64,000 nucleotides of DNA from contig CAUFRO010000001.1 of assembly GCA_959027945.1 (NCBI GenBank), positions 1 to 64,000 of the forward strand, read 5' to 3'. A program made the translations under genes and the position numbers. This DNA comes from an uncultured Collinsella sp. (GTDB taxonomy: Bacteria; Actinomycetota; Coriobacteriia; Coriobacteriales; Coriobacteriaceae). This document shows, one piece after another, positions 15,498 to 24,801 of the stretch (positions within the stretch are counted from its first letter, which is position 1; each line of letters begins with the position of its first letter). The notes under the pieces are model-generated. The model saw nothing but the letters and a program-made list of their open reading frames with translations. It made no database searches and was not told the origin of the DNA.

Positions 15498-16865
15498 ATG
15501 ATCATCATCAAAAACGGCGCGCTCGTGACGCCCCAGGGGCTTCGCCGCGCCGATCTTGCCATGGAGGGCGACAAGATTGTGCGGATTGCCGCGGCGATTG
15601 AGCCGGCCGAGGGCGATACCGTCGAGGACGCCGCGGGCTGCTGGGTGTTTCCCGGCTTTATCGACGGCCACACGCACATGCAGTGCTGGACTGGCATGGA
15701 TTGGACAGCCGATAGCTTTGAAACCGGCACGCGTGCGGCTGCCTGCGGCGGTACGACGACCATCGTGGACTACGCGACGGCCGATCGCGGCGTGACCATG
15801 CCCGATGCCTTGGCCGAGTGGCATCGCCGTGCCGACGGAACCTGCACGGCCAACTACGCCTTTCATATGGCACTCGCCGAGTGGAATGAACGCAACCGCG
15901 CCGATCTTTCGGCTATGCGCGAGGCGGGCGTATCGTCGTTTAAGACCTACTTTGCCTACGATCATTTGCGCCTGGATGATGCCGAGACGCTCGAGGTGCT
16001 CGAGGAGCTCAAGCGTATTGGCGGCATACTGTGCGTGCATTGCGAGAACGGTACGCTGGTGAATGAGCTGCAGAAGCGCGTGTACGAGCAGGGGATTCAT
16101 GGGCCCGAGGGGCATGCGCTCAGCCGCCCGGACGTGTGTGAGGCCGAAGCCGTGAGCCGCCTGCTGTATCTGGCGCACCTGGCCGGCGACGCCCCAGTCA
16201 ACGTGGTGCACCTTTCGACCAAGTTGGGGCTCGGGGCCATTCGTGCTGCCAAAGCGCGCGGGCAGAAGAATATCTATGTCGAGACCTGCCCCCAATATCT
16301 GATGCTTGACGACACCTGCTATCTGGAGCAGGGCGAGGACGGCTTTGCGGGCGCCAAGTACGTGATGAGCCCGCCGCTGCGCCATGCCGGCGACCGTGCC
16401 GCGCTGCGCGAGGCGCTTGTGGCCGGCGAGATCGATACGATTGCGACCGATCATTGCAGCTTTAACCTGCACGGGCAAAAGGACCGCGGGCGCGACGATT
16501 TCCGCGCGATTCCCAACGGCGGGCCCGGCGTGGAGCATCGTCCCGTCGCGATTGCCACGAGCTTTGAGGGACAGCTGGGACCCGAGGATCTGTGCCGCTT
16601 GATGAGCGAGAACCCGGCGCGCGTGTTTGGCATGTACCCGCGCAAGGGCTGTCTTGCCGAGGGCGCCGATGCCGATGTGTGCGTGTGGGATCCCAAAGCG
16701 CGCTGGACAATCAGCGCCGCGACACAGCATCAGGCCGTGGACTACACGCCGCTCGAGGGCTTTGAGGCACATGGCCGCGCCAAGGCCGTGTTTGTGAACG
16801 GCGTGCTGGTGGCGCGCGATGGCGAGCCCACCGGAGCCCAACCCGGCCGCTACGTGCCCCGCTAG
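15498..16865 (+). CDS. hyuA: D-hydantoinase / dihydropyrimidinase-type amidohydrolase
   Basis: 455-aa cyclic amidohydrolase (HyuA/YgeZ). The binuclear metal site is complete: GFIDGHTHMQ (two His), SSFKTYFAYD (carboxylated Lys), CVHCENG and VVHLSTKLG (His) and IATDHCSF (catalytic Asp). It opens cyclic ureides or amides such as hydantoins. In anaerobic purine catabolism a hydantoinase of this type acts on a ring-opened purine product. It is translationally close to mocA (8 bp; AAGGAG ahead) and followed by a 67-bp palindromic repeat instead of a T-rich terminator. Confidence 0.93.
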   Translation: MIIIKNGALVTPQGLRRADLAMEGDKIVRIAAAIEPAEGDTVEDAAGCWVFPGFIDGHTHMQCWTGMDWTADSFETGTRAAACGGTTTIVDYATADRGVTMPDALAEWHRRADGTCTANYAFHMALAEWNERNRADLSAMREAGVSSFKTYFAYDHLRLDDAETLEVLEELKRIGGILCVHCENGTLVNELQKRVYEQGIHGPEGHALSRPDVCEAEAVSRLLYLAHLAGDAPVNVVHLSTKLGLGAIRAAKARGQKNIYVETCPQYLMLDDTCYLEQGEDGFAGAKYVMSPPLRHAGDRAALREALVAGEIDTIATDHCSFNLHGQKDRGRDDFRAIPNGGPGVEHRPVAIATSFEGQLGPEDLCRLMSENPARVFGMYPRKGCLAEGADADVCVWDPKARWTISAATQHQAVDYTPLEGFEAHGRAKAVFVNGVLVARDGEPTGAQPGRYVPR

Positions 16866-16891
16866 CAGCAAAGATGCCGTGTCCCCTCCGC

Positions 16892-16958
16892 AGTTGCGGT
16901 GAAATACGGACTGTTTGCGGCCGTTTGGCGGCCAAACAGTCCGTATTTCACCGCAACT
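16892..16958. repeat. Palindromic intergenic element, copy 1
   Basis: A perfect 25-bp inverted repeat (arms 16892-16916 and 16934-16958, starting AGTTGCGGTGAAATACGG) around a GC-rich 17-nt centre. A second, diverged copy lies at 19678-19743. It lies between the convergent ends of hyuA and yqeC. It has no T-run, so it resembles a dispersed REP/miniature element more than a classical terminator, although it could serve as one in both directions. Confidence 0.75.
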
Positions 16959-16974
16959 GAGGAGATGGGGCCGG

Positions 16975-17709
16975 CTACTTGAGGCTGCCGGCGACGACGG
17001 GGCGGTCGAGAGCTGCCTCGAAGCGGTCGGCCATCGTGGGGTCGCTGAGCGTGTCGACTTGGTTGAGCATGACGCGTGCGGTGCTGAGTTTCAGCGCCTG
17101 CATCTCGGCATTGAGCACCATGGCGACGCGCTCGGGTGTGGCGATGTCGGTAGGCTCGCAGCCGCAACGCTCGCAAAAGAGCTCGGGGCGGTGGACGGCT
17201 TCGTTGATGGGCTTGCCGAGCCCTGAGGCGCCGGCGATCCAGACGATGTTGGCCGTGCCAGAGGGAATCACCGGCTCCCAGGCGGCGTGGGCCTTGAGCG
17301 GGAGCCGCTTGCTGCCGTCCGCCTCGGCCAGGACGTAGTCAAAGCGCTGCGCCAGCTGGTCGAGCGGCTCGGCAGGGGAGGAGAGCTTGCCCGTCTCCGG
17401 GTCCAAAACACCCGCCTGGCAGATGCCTCCGCGGCTCATGCCCGCGCATGCCTCGCAGGTGCAGCCGGGAACATGCAGGGCCCCCGGCTTCCAAGGCACG
17501 GCGTCCAAGCGACGGCTCGACCCGTCCCATGGCACGCCGGCGACGGGGAACATGCGCGTGGTGGTGCAGAGGAGCACCCTGCCGCCAGCGCGCATGAGCT
17601 CGAGACCCAGCGCCTTCAGCAAGGTCGACTTGCCACCGCTGCCGATAATCGCGGTAATGCCCGGCTCGATCTTGAGCGCCGAGGCAAGATTGCCGCTAAC
17701 CGTTTCCAT
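16975..17709 (-). CDS. yqeC: Selenium-dependent hydroxylase accessory protein YqeC
   Basis: 244 aa, YqeC family, needed with YqeB for selenium-dependent molybdenum hydroxylases. P-loop GSGGKST at residues 23-29; VLAEADGSKRLPLK near 126-139 and the KPINEAVHRPE block near 166-176 are family landmarks. Unusual: Cys83, 85, 88 and 97 lie in a segment after the first domain, and Cys179, 182 and 184 lie in FCERCGC, together resembling a metal or Fe-S site. It is divergent from yqeB with about 100 bp between them containing TATAAT-like sequence. Family assignment is good; the molecular reaction is not known. Confidence 0.87.
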   Translation of the reverse strand: METVSGNLASALKIEPGITAIIGSGGKSTLLKALGLELMRAGGRVLLCTTTRMFPVAGVPWDGSSRRLDAVPWKPGALHVPGCTCEACAGMSRGGICQAGVLDPETGKLSSPAEPLDQLAQRFDYVLAEADGSKRLPLKAHAAWEPVIPSGTANIVWIAGASGLGKPINEAVHRPELFCERCGCEPTDIATPERVAMVLNAEMQALKLSTARVMLNQVDTLSDPTMADRFEAALDRPVVAGSLK

Positions 17710-17812
17710 CTGTTCACCGCCGTATAATACTGTGATAATAAATAATCATCAGAGTAGCGGTCGAACCGCTTTTTGCTCTGCTCAAACCGTAGCACAGGGA
17801 GGTGCCCCGGGA

Positions 17813-18607
17813 ATGCTCGTTTATGTTCGCGGCGCCGGCGATATCGCCACGGGTGTCGCTGCCCGTTTGGTGCGCGCCGGCGTGTCGGTCGTCATGGCCG
17901 ATATCGCGGTTCCCACGTGCATCCGTCGCACAATCAGTTTTTGCGAGGCCATTCGCTTGGGCGAGGTCGAGGTCGAGGGCATTCGCGCCCGCTTGGCGCA
18001 GACGCCGGCTGAGGCGCTCGAGATTACCCAAGCGGGGGATGTCGCCGTGGTGGTGGACCCTCAGGCCAAGATGCTCGATGAGCTTAAACCCGCGGCTGTG
18101 GTCGACGCGATTCTGGCCAAGCGCAACCTGGGTACCACGCGCGACATGGCGCCTGCCGTTATTGCCGTGGGACCGGGCTTCACCGCGCCGGTTGACTGCG
18201 ACGCCGTGGTCGAAACCATGCGCGGGCATTTCCTGGGCCGTGTCATTACCCAAGGTTCGCCCCAGCCCAACACGGGCGTGCCGGGCATTATCGCCGGCTA
18301 TGGCAGGGAGCGCGTTATTCACAGCCCCGTCGCCGGCGTGTTTCGGTCCGACCGCGCAATCGGCGACATCGTGCGCGCCGGAGACGTGATTGGCTACGCG
18401 GGCGATACGCCCATACGCACGCAGATCGATGGCTGTCTGCGCGGGCTTTTGGCGAACGGCGTGCAGGTGACTGAGGGCTTTAAATGCGTCGATGTCGATC
18501 CGCGCGGCGATGCCAGCTATATCAACTACATTTCGGACAAGGCGACGTCGGTCGGCGGCGGCGTGCTCGAGGCGCTCGCCATGCTCACCGATGTCTTTAG
18601 AGGATAG
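17813..18607 (+). CDS. yqeB: Selenium-dependent molybdenum hydroxylase maturation protein YqeB
   Basis: About 264 aa. It has an N-terminal Rossmann-type RGAGDIATGVAARLVRAG motif and the EF2563/YqeB body (GDVAVVVDPQAKMLDELKP, RVITQGSPQPNTGVPG, VHSPVAGVF-like IHSPVAGVF). YqeB is a marker of enzymes carrying labile selenium on the molybdenum cofactor, including selenium-type xanthine dehydrogenase. GGGAGG precedes the ATG at 17813, chosen over a much longer upstream frame that overlaps yqeC. It forms an operon with xdhC, 9 bp downstream. Confidence 0.9.
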   Translation: MLVYVRGAGDIATGVAARLVRAGVSVVMADIAVPTCIRRTISFCEAIRLGEVEVEGIRARLAQTPAEALEITQAGDVAVVVDPQAKMLDELKPAAVVDAILAKRNLGTTRDMAPAVIAVGPGFTAPVDCDAVVETMRGHFLGRVITQGSPQPNTGVPGIIAGYGRERVIHSPVAGVFRSDRAIGDIVRAGDVIGYAGDTPIRTQIDGCLRGLLANGVQVTEGFKCVDVDPRGDASYINYISDKATSVGGGVLEALAMLTDVFRG

Positions 18608-18616
18608 AAGGCGGCA

Positions 18617-19660
18617 ATGGAAAAGCTCGATGTTGTGAATGCGGCGCTTGCCGCCCTGCGTGCTGGCGAGACGTGCGAGCTGGTGGTCGTGGCCGGCACG
18701 GCAGGGTCGTCGCCGCGCGGCGTGGGCGCCTGGATGGCCGTCTTTGCCGACGGTAGCCAAGCGGGCACTATCGGCGGCGGCAAGATTGAGCTCTTTGCGC
18801 TGGACGAGGCGCGCGAGCTGCTGGCCGGGGGTAAATCGCGTCTGGTCCGCTACACCATGGGCGGCGAGAACTCCGATACCGGCATGATCTGCGGCGGAGC
18901 CATCTGCCTGTGCTACCTACATCTGGATGCGACCCAGGCACCGTTGTTCCAGGAAATTGCCGACGTCTTGGTCTATCGGCGCATCGGCGACTTCGTCATC
19001 GACTTTGAACCGTTTATCGCGAGCGCGCTCGAGGGCGATGTGGCCGAGTACCATGGCGAGGCATCGCGCCATACCATTGCGGGCTGCCCCGGGCTTTCAC
19101 TGGTGGAGGAGGGGAGTAACGTCACCTACACTAACGCCGCCTCCGAGATTCCCGCGGCGCACGTCGAGACGCTCTGCCCCGAGGGCCTGACCTACATCTT
19201 TGGCTGCGGACACGTGGGCGCCGCGACGGCGCGCGTGCTCACGGCGGCGGGCTTTGCCGTCGTGGCCTGCGATGACCGCCCCGGCACGTTGACGCCCGAA
19301 TGGGTGCCCGGTGTCTACGATCGTCGCCTGGTCGATTACAAGAACCTGAGCGAGCTGTGTCCCATCGGTCCGCGCGACTTGGTGGTCGTCGCCACGGCGG
19401 GTCACAAGTCCGATATCGACGTGGTGATTCAGGCCATGCGTGCCAAGCCTGCCTACCTGGGCTGTCTGGGTTCGCGCCGCAAGACGGCCTTTGTGCGCGC
19501 CCGCCTGGAGCAGGAAGGCTTTACGCAGGACCAGATCGACGAGCTGCACCTTCCGATCGGCGTTGCCATCGAGGCCGAGGACCCCGAGGAGATCGCCATC
19601 TCCATCGCCGCCGAGATGATCCACCTGCGCCGCACCAAACTCGTCCCCCGCAAGCGCTAA
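18617..19660 (+). CDS. xdhC: XdhC/CoxI-family molybdenum enzyme maturation factor
   Basis: 347 aa. The N-terminal XdhC/CoxI domain has GTAGSSPRGVGAWM and AGTIGGGKIE; the C-terminal XdhC_C Rossmann domain has YIFGCGHVGAATARVL near residue 200. XdhC binds sulfurated molybdenum cofactor and inserts it into xanthine dehydrogenase. The catalytic subunits (xdhA/B or xdhD) are not in the window, so this cluster supplies maturation functions and downstream catabolism only. It overlaps nothing and ends 17 bp before the second palindromic element; the ribosomal operon starts about 310 bp further on. Confidence 0.9.
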   Translation: MEKLDVVNAALAALRAGETCELVVVAGTAGSSPRGVGAWMAVFADGSQAGTIGGGKIELFALDEARELLAGGKSRLVRYTMGGENSDTGMICGGAICLCYLHLDATQAPLFQEIADVLVYRRIGDFVIDFEPFIASALEGDVAEYHGEASRHTIAGCPGLSLVEEGSNVTYTNAASEIPAAHVETLCPEGLTYIFGCGHVGAATARVLTAAGFAVVACDDRPGTLTPEWVPGVYDRRLVDYKNLSELCPIGPRDLVVVATAGHKSDIDVVIQAMRAKPAYLGCLGSRRKTAFVRARLEQEGFTQDQIDELHLPIGVAIEAEDPEEIAISIAAEMIHLRRTKLVPRKR

Positions 19661-19677
19661 TCGCATCCCCACCAATA

Positions 19678-19743
19678 AGTTGCGGTGAAATACGGATTGT
19701 TTAAGCCTGTTAGGCCGCCAAACAGTCCCTATTTCACCGCAAC
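19678..19743. repeat. Palindromic intergenic element, copy 2
   Basis: Arms 19678-19702 and 19720-19743 repeat the sequence of copy 1 (16892-16958), with two mismatches between the arms (C/G and A/G side). Together the two copies bracket yqeC, yqeB and xdhC. Confidence 0.7.
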
Positions 19744-19805
19744 AGCTTTTTGGGACCCATTTGTGCGGGGGAGTTGTGGAGTTGTGCAGGCAGACGAGGT
19801 TTTTC

Positions 19806-19834
19806 TGGAAATACACTCCCGATGCGCGTATAGT
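19806..19834 (+). promoter_or_regulatory. Probable promoter of the split spc operon
   Basis: TGGAAA (19806-19811), 17 bp, then TATAGT (19829-19834); 4/6 and 5/6 matches to consensus. About 130 nt of leader follow before rplE. A promoter here is needed because no ribosomal genes precede rplE. Confidence 0.45.
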
Positions 19835-19971
19835 ACCGATTGTTTTGTCGGCTCCTGCTGTGTCGAGTCCAAACCGCAAAATGCCATGAGCGGCGCGGAT
19901 GCAGCCAGGAGGCACGAGGACAACCCATCGTGGCCACGCCCCGTGCTTAAAACCCCAAGAAGGAGTGAACA

Positions 19972-20529
19972 ATGGCAGAAGAGAAGTATGTGCCGCGTCT
20001 GAAGACCAAGTACAACAACGAGGTCAAGCAGCAGCTTCAGGACAAGTTCCAGTACGAGAACGTCATGATGATCCCCAAGTTTGAGAAGATTGTCGTGAAC
20101 ATGGGTGTCGGCGAGGCCGCTACCGATTCCAAGGCCATCGACGGTGCCGTGCGCGACCTGCGCGCCATCACCGGCCAGCAGCCGATGATCACCCGTGCCC
20201 GCAAGTCCATCGCTACCTTCCGCCTGCGCGCTGGTATGCCGATCGGCTGCAAGGTTACCCTGCGTGGCGACCGTATGTGGGAGTTCTTCGATCGTCTGAC
20301 CTCCGTCGCGATCCCCCGTATCCGCGACTTCCGCGGCATCTCCGCCAAGAGCTTCGACGGCCGTGGTAACTTCTCCATGGGCGTCACCGAGCAGCTCATC
20401 TTCCCCGAGATCGACTTCGACTCCGTCGATCACCAGCGCGGTATGGACATCACTTTCGTGACCACCGCCAATACCGATGAGGAGGCCAAGGCCCTTCTGG
20501 ACGCCTTCGGTTTCCCGTTCAAGAAATAG
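19972..20529 (+). CDS. rplE: 50S ribosomal protein L5
   Basis: 185 aa, full-length L5, which binds 5S rRNA and contacts the P-site tRNA. Typical blocks are [38 protein letters not shown] and [20 protein letters not shown] at the end. AAGGAG lies 9 nt before the ATG. In most bacteria rplN and rplX directly precede rplE; here the upstream neighbour is xdhC, so the spc operon begins with L5. Downstream order (S14, S8, L6, L18, S5, L30, L15, SecY) is standard. Confidence 0.98.
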   Translation: MAEEKYVPRLKTKYNNEVKQQLQDKFQYENVMMIPKFEKIVVNMGVGEAATDSKAIDGAVRDLRAITGQQPMITRARKSIATFRLRAGMPIGCKVTLRGDRMWEFFDRLTSVAIPRIRDFRGISAKSFDGRGNFSMGVTEQLIFPEIDFDSVDHQRGMDITFVTTANTDEEAKALLDAFGFPFKK

Positions 20530-20608
20530 GTTCACCTGCCCTATAAGTGCCGTTCCCACAAGGGGGCGGCGCTTGGGGCGAACAATACTCTATGTGAGGA
20601 GGATATAA

Positions 20609-20794
20609 GTGGCTAAGACATCGATGATCGTCAAGTGCAATCGCAAGCAGAAGTTCTCTACTCGTGAGTACACGCGCTGCCAGCGCTGCGGCCGTCCGCA
20701 CTCTGTGTACCGCAAGTTCGGCCTGTGCCGTGTCTGCTTCCGCGAGCTTGCACTCAAGGGCGAGCTTCCCGGCGTTAAGAAGGCCAGCTGGTAA
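20609..20794 (+). CDS. rpsZ: 30S ribosomal protein S14, zinc type
   Basis: 61 aa, the short zinc-binding form of S14. Two Cys pairs, CQRCGRP and CRVCFREL, form the zinc ribbon. GTG start with GAGGAGG upstream. The 79-bp gap after rplE holds a small stem (AAGTGCCG ... CGGCGCTT). Confidence 0.97.
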   Translation: MAKTSMIVKCNRKQKFSTREYTRCQRCGRPHSVYRKFGLCRVCFRELALKGELPGVKKASW

Positions 20795-20913
20795 GTCACT
20801 ACCAGCGTTTCAAGCATCAGTTTGGAACAGGGAAAACGCGCTAAAAAGGCTTTGCCGTTAAGGGCGGCGAAGAACCAAGAGCACGTGTTCATCAAGAACG
20901 AAGGAGAATCTGT

Positions 20914-21312
20914 ATGAACCTTACAGACCCGATCGCAGATATGCTTACGCGCATCCGTAACGCTAACTCTGTGAACAAGGCCACGGTCTCCATGCCGAGC
21001 AGCAAGAAGCTCGTCGAGATCGCTCGTGTTCTGCACGAGGAGGGCTACATCGAGGGCTACGATGTCGAGGACACCGTTCCCCAGAAGACTCTGCACATCA
21101 CGCTTAAGTATGGTCCCAAGAAGGCTAAGGTCATCAACGGCATCCGCCGCATTTCCAAGCCGGGCCTGCGTAAGTACACCGGCGTTGCCGACATGCCCCG
21201 CGTCCGCGGTGGCCTTGGTACCGCCATTATTTCCACCAGCCATGGCGTCATGACCGACCGCGATGCTCGCAAGCACAACGTCGGCGGCGAGATCATCGCT
21301 TACGTCTGGTAA
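20914..21312 (+). CDS. rpsH: 30S ribosomal protein S8
   Basis: 132 aa, primary 16S rRNA-binding protein and, in E. coli, the translational repressor of the spc operon. It starts [17 protein letters not shown] and ends with the typical [26 protein letters not shown] lies ahead of the ATG. The 119-bp gap after rpsZ is the longest within this run and could hold a leader, but I see no clear S8-binding stem. Confidence 0.98.
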   Translation: MNLTDPIADMLTRIRNANSVNKATVSMPSSKKLVEIARVLHEEGYIEGYDVEDTVPQKTLHITLKYGPKKAKVINGIRRISKPGLRKYTGVADMPRVRGGLGTAIISTSHGVMTDRDARKHNVGGEIIAYVW

Positions 21313-21345
21313 TTCGCTCGGTAGGTAGAAGGAAAGGAGATCACC

Positions 21346-21882
21346 GTGTCTCGTATCGGTAATAAGCCTGTCCAGATTCCCGCCGGAGTCGAAGTGGCAG
21401 TCAACGGCAACAACGTTGTCGTCAAGGGCCCCAAGGGCCAGCTCGAGCTCGATGTCTATGAGAAGCTCGCTATCAACGTCGAGGACAACGTCCTCACCGT
21501 TTCCCGTCCCGACGACGAGCGTGAGACCCGTGCCCGCCACGGCCTCACCCGTGCCCTCATCCACAACATGGTTGTTGGCGTTTCCGAGGGCTTCGAGAAG
21601 AAGCTCGAGCTCGCCGGCGTCGGTTACCGCGTGCAGCAGAAGGGCAAGAACCTCGAGTTCTCCCTGGGCTTCTCGCACCCCGTGATCGTCGAGGCTCCCG
21701 AGGGCATCACCTTCGAGGTTCCCGACAACACCCACGTGAACGTCAAGGGTATCAACAAGCAGCAGGTCGGTCAGATCGCCGCTGAGATCCGCGGCCATCG
21801 TCCTCCCGAGCCTTACAAGGGCAAGGGTATCCACTACGTTGGCGAGCACATCCGCCGCAAGCTGGGTAAGGCCGCCAAGTAG
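21346..21882 (+). CDS. rplF: 50S ribosomal protein L6
   Basis: 178 aa, two-domain L6 that binds 23S rRNA near the factor-binding site. It starts at GTG with AAAGGAG upstream ([16 protein letters not shown]) and ends with the conserved [19 protein letters not shown]. Normal length and position after S8. Confidence 0.98.
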   Translation: MSRIGNKPVQIPAGVEVAVNGNNVVVKGPKGQLELDVYEKLAINVEDNVLTVSRPDDERETRARHGLTRALIHNMVVGVSEGFEKKLELAGVGYRVQQKGKNLEFSLGFSHPVIVEAPEGITFEVPDNTHVNVKGINKQQVGQIAAEIRGHRPPEPYKGKGIHYVGEHIRRKLGKAAK

Positions 21883-21957
21883 TCGTAACCGACTCACTCG
21901 CATAAGACCAGCACCCCGTCAGGTGCTGGCAAGATCAACCTTTTTAGGAGTTTACGT

Positions 21958-22326
21958 ATGAACAAGCATAAGGCGAAGCTGGAAGGCCTCAAGCGTCGTC
22001 AGCGTCGTGTTCGCGGCAAGGTCTCGGGTACCGCCGAGCGTCCGCGTCTTCGCGTGACCCGTACTAACGCCAACATCTATGCCCAGATCATCGACGACAG
22101 CAAGGGCTCCAGCCTGACGCTCGTCTCCGCCTCGACCCTCGAGGCCGAGTTCAAGGGCACCCACACCTCGAACAAGGAGGCTGCGGAGAAGGTCGGTCAG
22201 CTCGTTGGCAAGCGCGCCATCGAGGCCGGCATCACCAAGGTCGCCTTCGATCGCGGTGGCCGTATCTACCATGGCCGCGTCAAGGCCCTCGCCGACGGTG
22301 CTCGTGCCGCCGGTCTCGAGTTCTAG
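21958..22326 (+). CDS. rplR: 50S ribosomal protein L18
   Basis: 122 aa, 5S rRNA-binding L18. Conserved blocks are [20 protein letters not shown] and [26 protein letters not shown] precedes the ATG. 14 bp to rpsE. Confidence 0.98.
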   Translation: MNKHKAKLEGLKRRQRRVRGKVSGTAERPRLRVTRTNANIYAQIIDDSKGSSLTLVSASTLEAEFKGTHTSNKEAAEKVGQLVGKRAIEAGITKVAFDRGGRIYHGRVKALADGARAAGLEF

Positions 22327-22340
22327 GAGGTATGTAGCAC

Positions 22341-22865
22341 ATGGCTCGTAATCAGAAGCAGCAGCGCGAGGCCTCCGAGTTCGAGGAGCGCGTCGTTTAC
22401 ATCAACCGCGTGTCGAAGACCGTCAAGGGTGGTCGTCGCATGAGCCTCGTCGCTCTCGTCGTCGTTGGCGACGGCAAGGGCAACGTCGGCGTTGGCATGG
22501 GCAAGTCCGCTGAGGTGCCCATGGCCATCTCCAAGGCGTCTCTCGATGCCAAGAAGAACATGTTCCACGTGCCGGTGACCGATCAGGGCACCATTCCGCA
22601 CGAGGTTCTCGGTCACTTTGGTGCCGGCCGCATCATCATCAAGCCCGCTGTCGAGGGTACCGGCGTTATCGCCGGCGGCGCTGTGCGTCCCCTCTTCGAG
22701 CTTGCTGGCATCAAGAACGTCCTGTCCAAGTCCCTCGGTACCGACAACGGCCTCAACATCATCAAGGCTGCCGTCGAGGGCCTCAAGGAGCTCTCCAGCC
22801 CTGAGGACGTCGCGGCTCGCCGTGGCCTGACGGTCTCCGAGATGTTCGTCGGTAAGGAGAACTAA
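22341..22865 (+). CDS. rpsE: 30S ribosomal protein S5
   Basis: 174 aa, S5, a decoding-fidelity protein. It has the double-stranded RNA-binding N-domain ([19 protein letters not shown]) and the [14 protein letters not shown] and [12 protein letters not shown] segments. AGGAGG ahead of the ATG. Only 2 bp separate it from rpmD. Confidence 0.98.
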   Translation: MARNQKQQREASEFEERVVYINRVSKTVKGGRRMSLVALVVVGDGKGNVGVGMGKSAEVPMAISKASLDAKKNMFHVPVTDQGTIPHEVLGHFGAGRIIIKPAVEGTGVIAGGAVRPLFELAGIKNVLSKSLGTDNGLNIIKAAVEGLKELSSPEDVAARRGLTVSEMFVGKEN

Positions 22866-22867
22866 GC

Positions 22868-23050
22868 ATGGCTGACACCATCAAGATCAAGCAGGTCCGC
22901 AGCACCAACGGTTGCAAGCAGGACCAGGTCCGTACTGTCCGTGCCCTCGGTCTCCACAGGATCCGCGAGGTTCGCGAGATTGCTGACAACGAGTCCGTCC
23001 GCGGCATGATCTTCAAGGTCAAGCACCTTGTCGAGATTGTAGAGGAGTAG
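22868..23050 (+). CDS. rpmD: 50S ribosomal protein L30
   Basis: 60 aa, the short bacterial L30 (IKIKQVRSTNGCKQDQVRTV, LGLHRIREVREI). It lies between rpsE and rplO with near-zero spacing, so translation is coupled. Confidence 0.97.
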   Translation: MADTIKIKQVRSTNGCKQDQVRTVRALGLHRIREVREIADNESVRGMIFKVKHLVEIVEE

Positions 23051-23053
23051 CAA

Positions 23054-23503
23054 ATGCAGCTTCACGATCTTACTCCCGCGCCCGGTTCCACCAAGAACCG
23101 CAAGCGCGTCGGCCGTGGCAATTCTTCGGGTCACGGCACCACTTCTGGCCGCGGTCAGAAGGGCCAGGGTTCCCGCTCTGGCGGCACCAAGGGTGCCGGC
23201 TTCGAGGGTGGCCAGACTCCGCTGGCTATGCGCCTGCCCAAGCTTCCGGGCTTCCGCAACCCCCGTCGTATCGAGTACACCGCTGTTAACGTCGAGCGTC
23301 TCGAGCGCAAGTTCGAGGATGGCGCTGTAATCGACGGTGCCGCTCTTAAGGCCGCTCGCATCACCAAGAGCGAGTTCGAGCCCGTCAAGGTGCTCGGCAA
23401 TGGTGAGCTCACCAAGAAGTTCACGGTCAAGGTCGACAAGGTCAGCGCTTCTGCGCAGGCCAAGATCGAGGCCGCCGGCGGAAAGGTCGAGCTGCCGTGC
23501 TAA
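23054..23503 (+). CDS. rplO: 50S ribosomal protein L15
   Basis: 149 aa. The Gly/Arg-rich N-terminus ([20 protein letters not shown]) threads into 23S rRNA; a globular C-domain follows. Its stop overlaps the GTG start of secY by 7 bp. Confidence 0.98.
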   Translation: MQLHDLTPAPGSTKNRKRVGRGNSSGHGTTSGRGQKGQGSRSGGTKGAGFEGGQTPLAMRLPKLPGFRNPRRIEYTAVNVERLERKFEDGAVIDGAALKAARITKSEFEPVKVLGNGELTKKFTVKVDKVSASAQAKIEAAGGKVELPC

Positions 23504-24783
23504 ATGGTCTTAAGAATGCTTTCCGCATCAAAGAATTGCGCGAAAAGATTCTTTTTACCATAGCTATGCTCGTCGTGTACCGCATTGGTGCGCACGTTCC
23601 TGTGCCCGGCATTCCCTTCCAGGGGATGCTGGGCCTTTTCTCGACCGATAACAATTCGGTCGCCGCAGGTGCTATGGCCCTCCTGAATCTTTTCTCTGGC
23701 GGCGCGTTGAGCTATGTTTCGGTGTTTTCGCTGGGCATCATGCCTTACATCACCAGCTCGATCATCCTCCAGATGCTCCAGGCCGTTGTGCCTTCCCTGC
23801 ATGAGCTTGCCCGCGAGGGCGAGGTCGGTCAGACCAAGATTACGCAGTATTCGCGTTACCTCACCTTGGCTCTGGCAATCCTCAACTCCGTGGGTTACCT
23901 CTTCCTCTTTAAGAGCTTCGGCATCAGCTTCAATGGCGCCGGCGCTCCCGAGATCATCTTCGACCTCATGATCGTCGGTACGCTCACCGCGGGCGCCATG
24001 CTGATCATGTGGATTGGTGAGCTCATCACCCAGCGCGGTATCGGCAATGGCATGTCGCTGATCATCTTTGCGAACATCATGGCTGGTCTGCCGCAGGCGA
24101 TCTTCTCCAGCACCGAGGGCAATGCCGGTGGCATCATCACCATGGTGATCATCTGCGCCATCATCCTGCTGGTTATCCCGCTGATTGTTTTCCTTGAGCG
24201 CGGCCAGCGCCGCATCCCGGTCTCCTACGCCAAACGCGTCGTGGGCCGTCGCATGATGGGTGGCCAGACCACCTATCTGCCCATCAAGGTCAACACCGCG
24301 GGTGTCGTGCCGATCATCTTCGCTTCGGCGCTGCTGTACTTCCCGGCTCAGATTGCCGTGTTCTTCCCCGGCATCGGCTGGATTCAGGCAGTTGCCTCCG
24401 CGCTTTCGACCGGTTGGCTCAACTGGGTGCTTAACGTTGTCCTCATCGTGTTCTTCGCGTACTTCTACACCTCCATGGTGTTCAACCCCGATGACACGGC
24501 CGACAACCTTAAGAAGCAGGGCGGCTTTATTCCGGGCGTGCGTCCGGGTAGGGCTACCGCGGCCTACATCAAGAACGCGCTCAACAAGATCACGCTTCCC
24601 AGCGCTGTCTTTTTGGCGCTCATCGCCATCGTGCCTTCGATCATCTTCTCCTTCACGGGTAACCATCTGATCCAGGCATTTGGCGGCACGTCCATCCTCA
24701 TCATGGTCGGCGTCGTGCTCGACACGGTCGATAAGCTCGAAGGCCAGATCAAGATGTATGATTACGATGGATTCTTTAAATAG
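23497..24783 (+). CDS. secY: Protein translocase subunit SecY
   Basis: 428 aa, the ten-helix channel of the Sec translocon in the inner membrane. Landmarks are [13 protein letters not shown] at the first helix, [14 protein letters not shown], and the cytoplasmic loop with [19 protein letters not shown]. The GTG start overlaps rplO, so coupling is likely. adk and map follow, the usual order in Gram-positive and actinobacterial spc operons. Confidence 0.97.
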   Translation: MLNGLKNAFRIKELREKILFTIAMLVVYRIGAHVPVPGIPFQGMLGLFSTDNNSVAAGAMALLNLFSGGALSYVSVFSLGIMPYITSSIILQMLQAVVPSLHELAREGEVGQTKITQYSRYLTLALAILNSVGYLFLFKSFGISFNGAGAPEIIFDLMIVGTLTAGAMLIMWIGELITQRGIGNGMSLIIFANIMAGLPQAIFSSTEGNAGGIITMVIICAIILLVIPLIVFLERGQRRIPVSYAKRVVGRRMMGGQTTYLPIKVNTAGVVPIIFASALLYFPAQIAVFFPGIGWIQAVASALSTGWLNWVLNVVLIVFFAYFYTSMVFNPDDTADNLKKQGGFIPGVRPGRATAAYIKNALNKITLPSAVFLALIAIVPSIIFSFTGNHLIQAFGGTSILIMVGVVLDTVDKLEGQIKMYDYDGFFK

Positions 24784-24801
24784 GCTAGAGGAGGATTGCT
24801 C

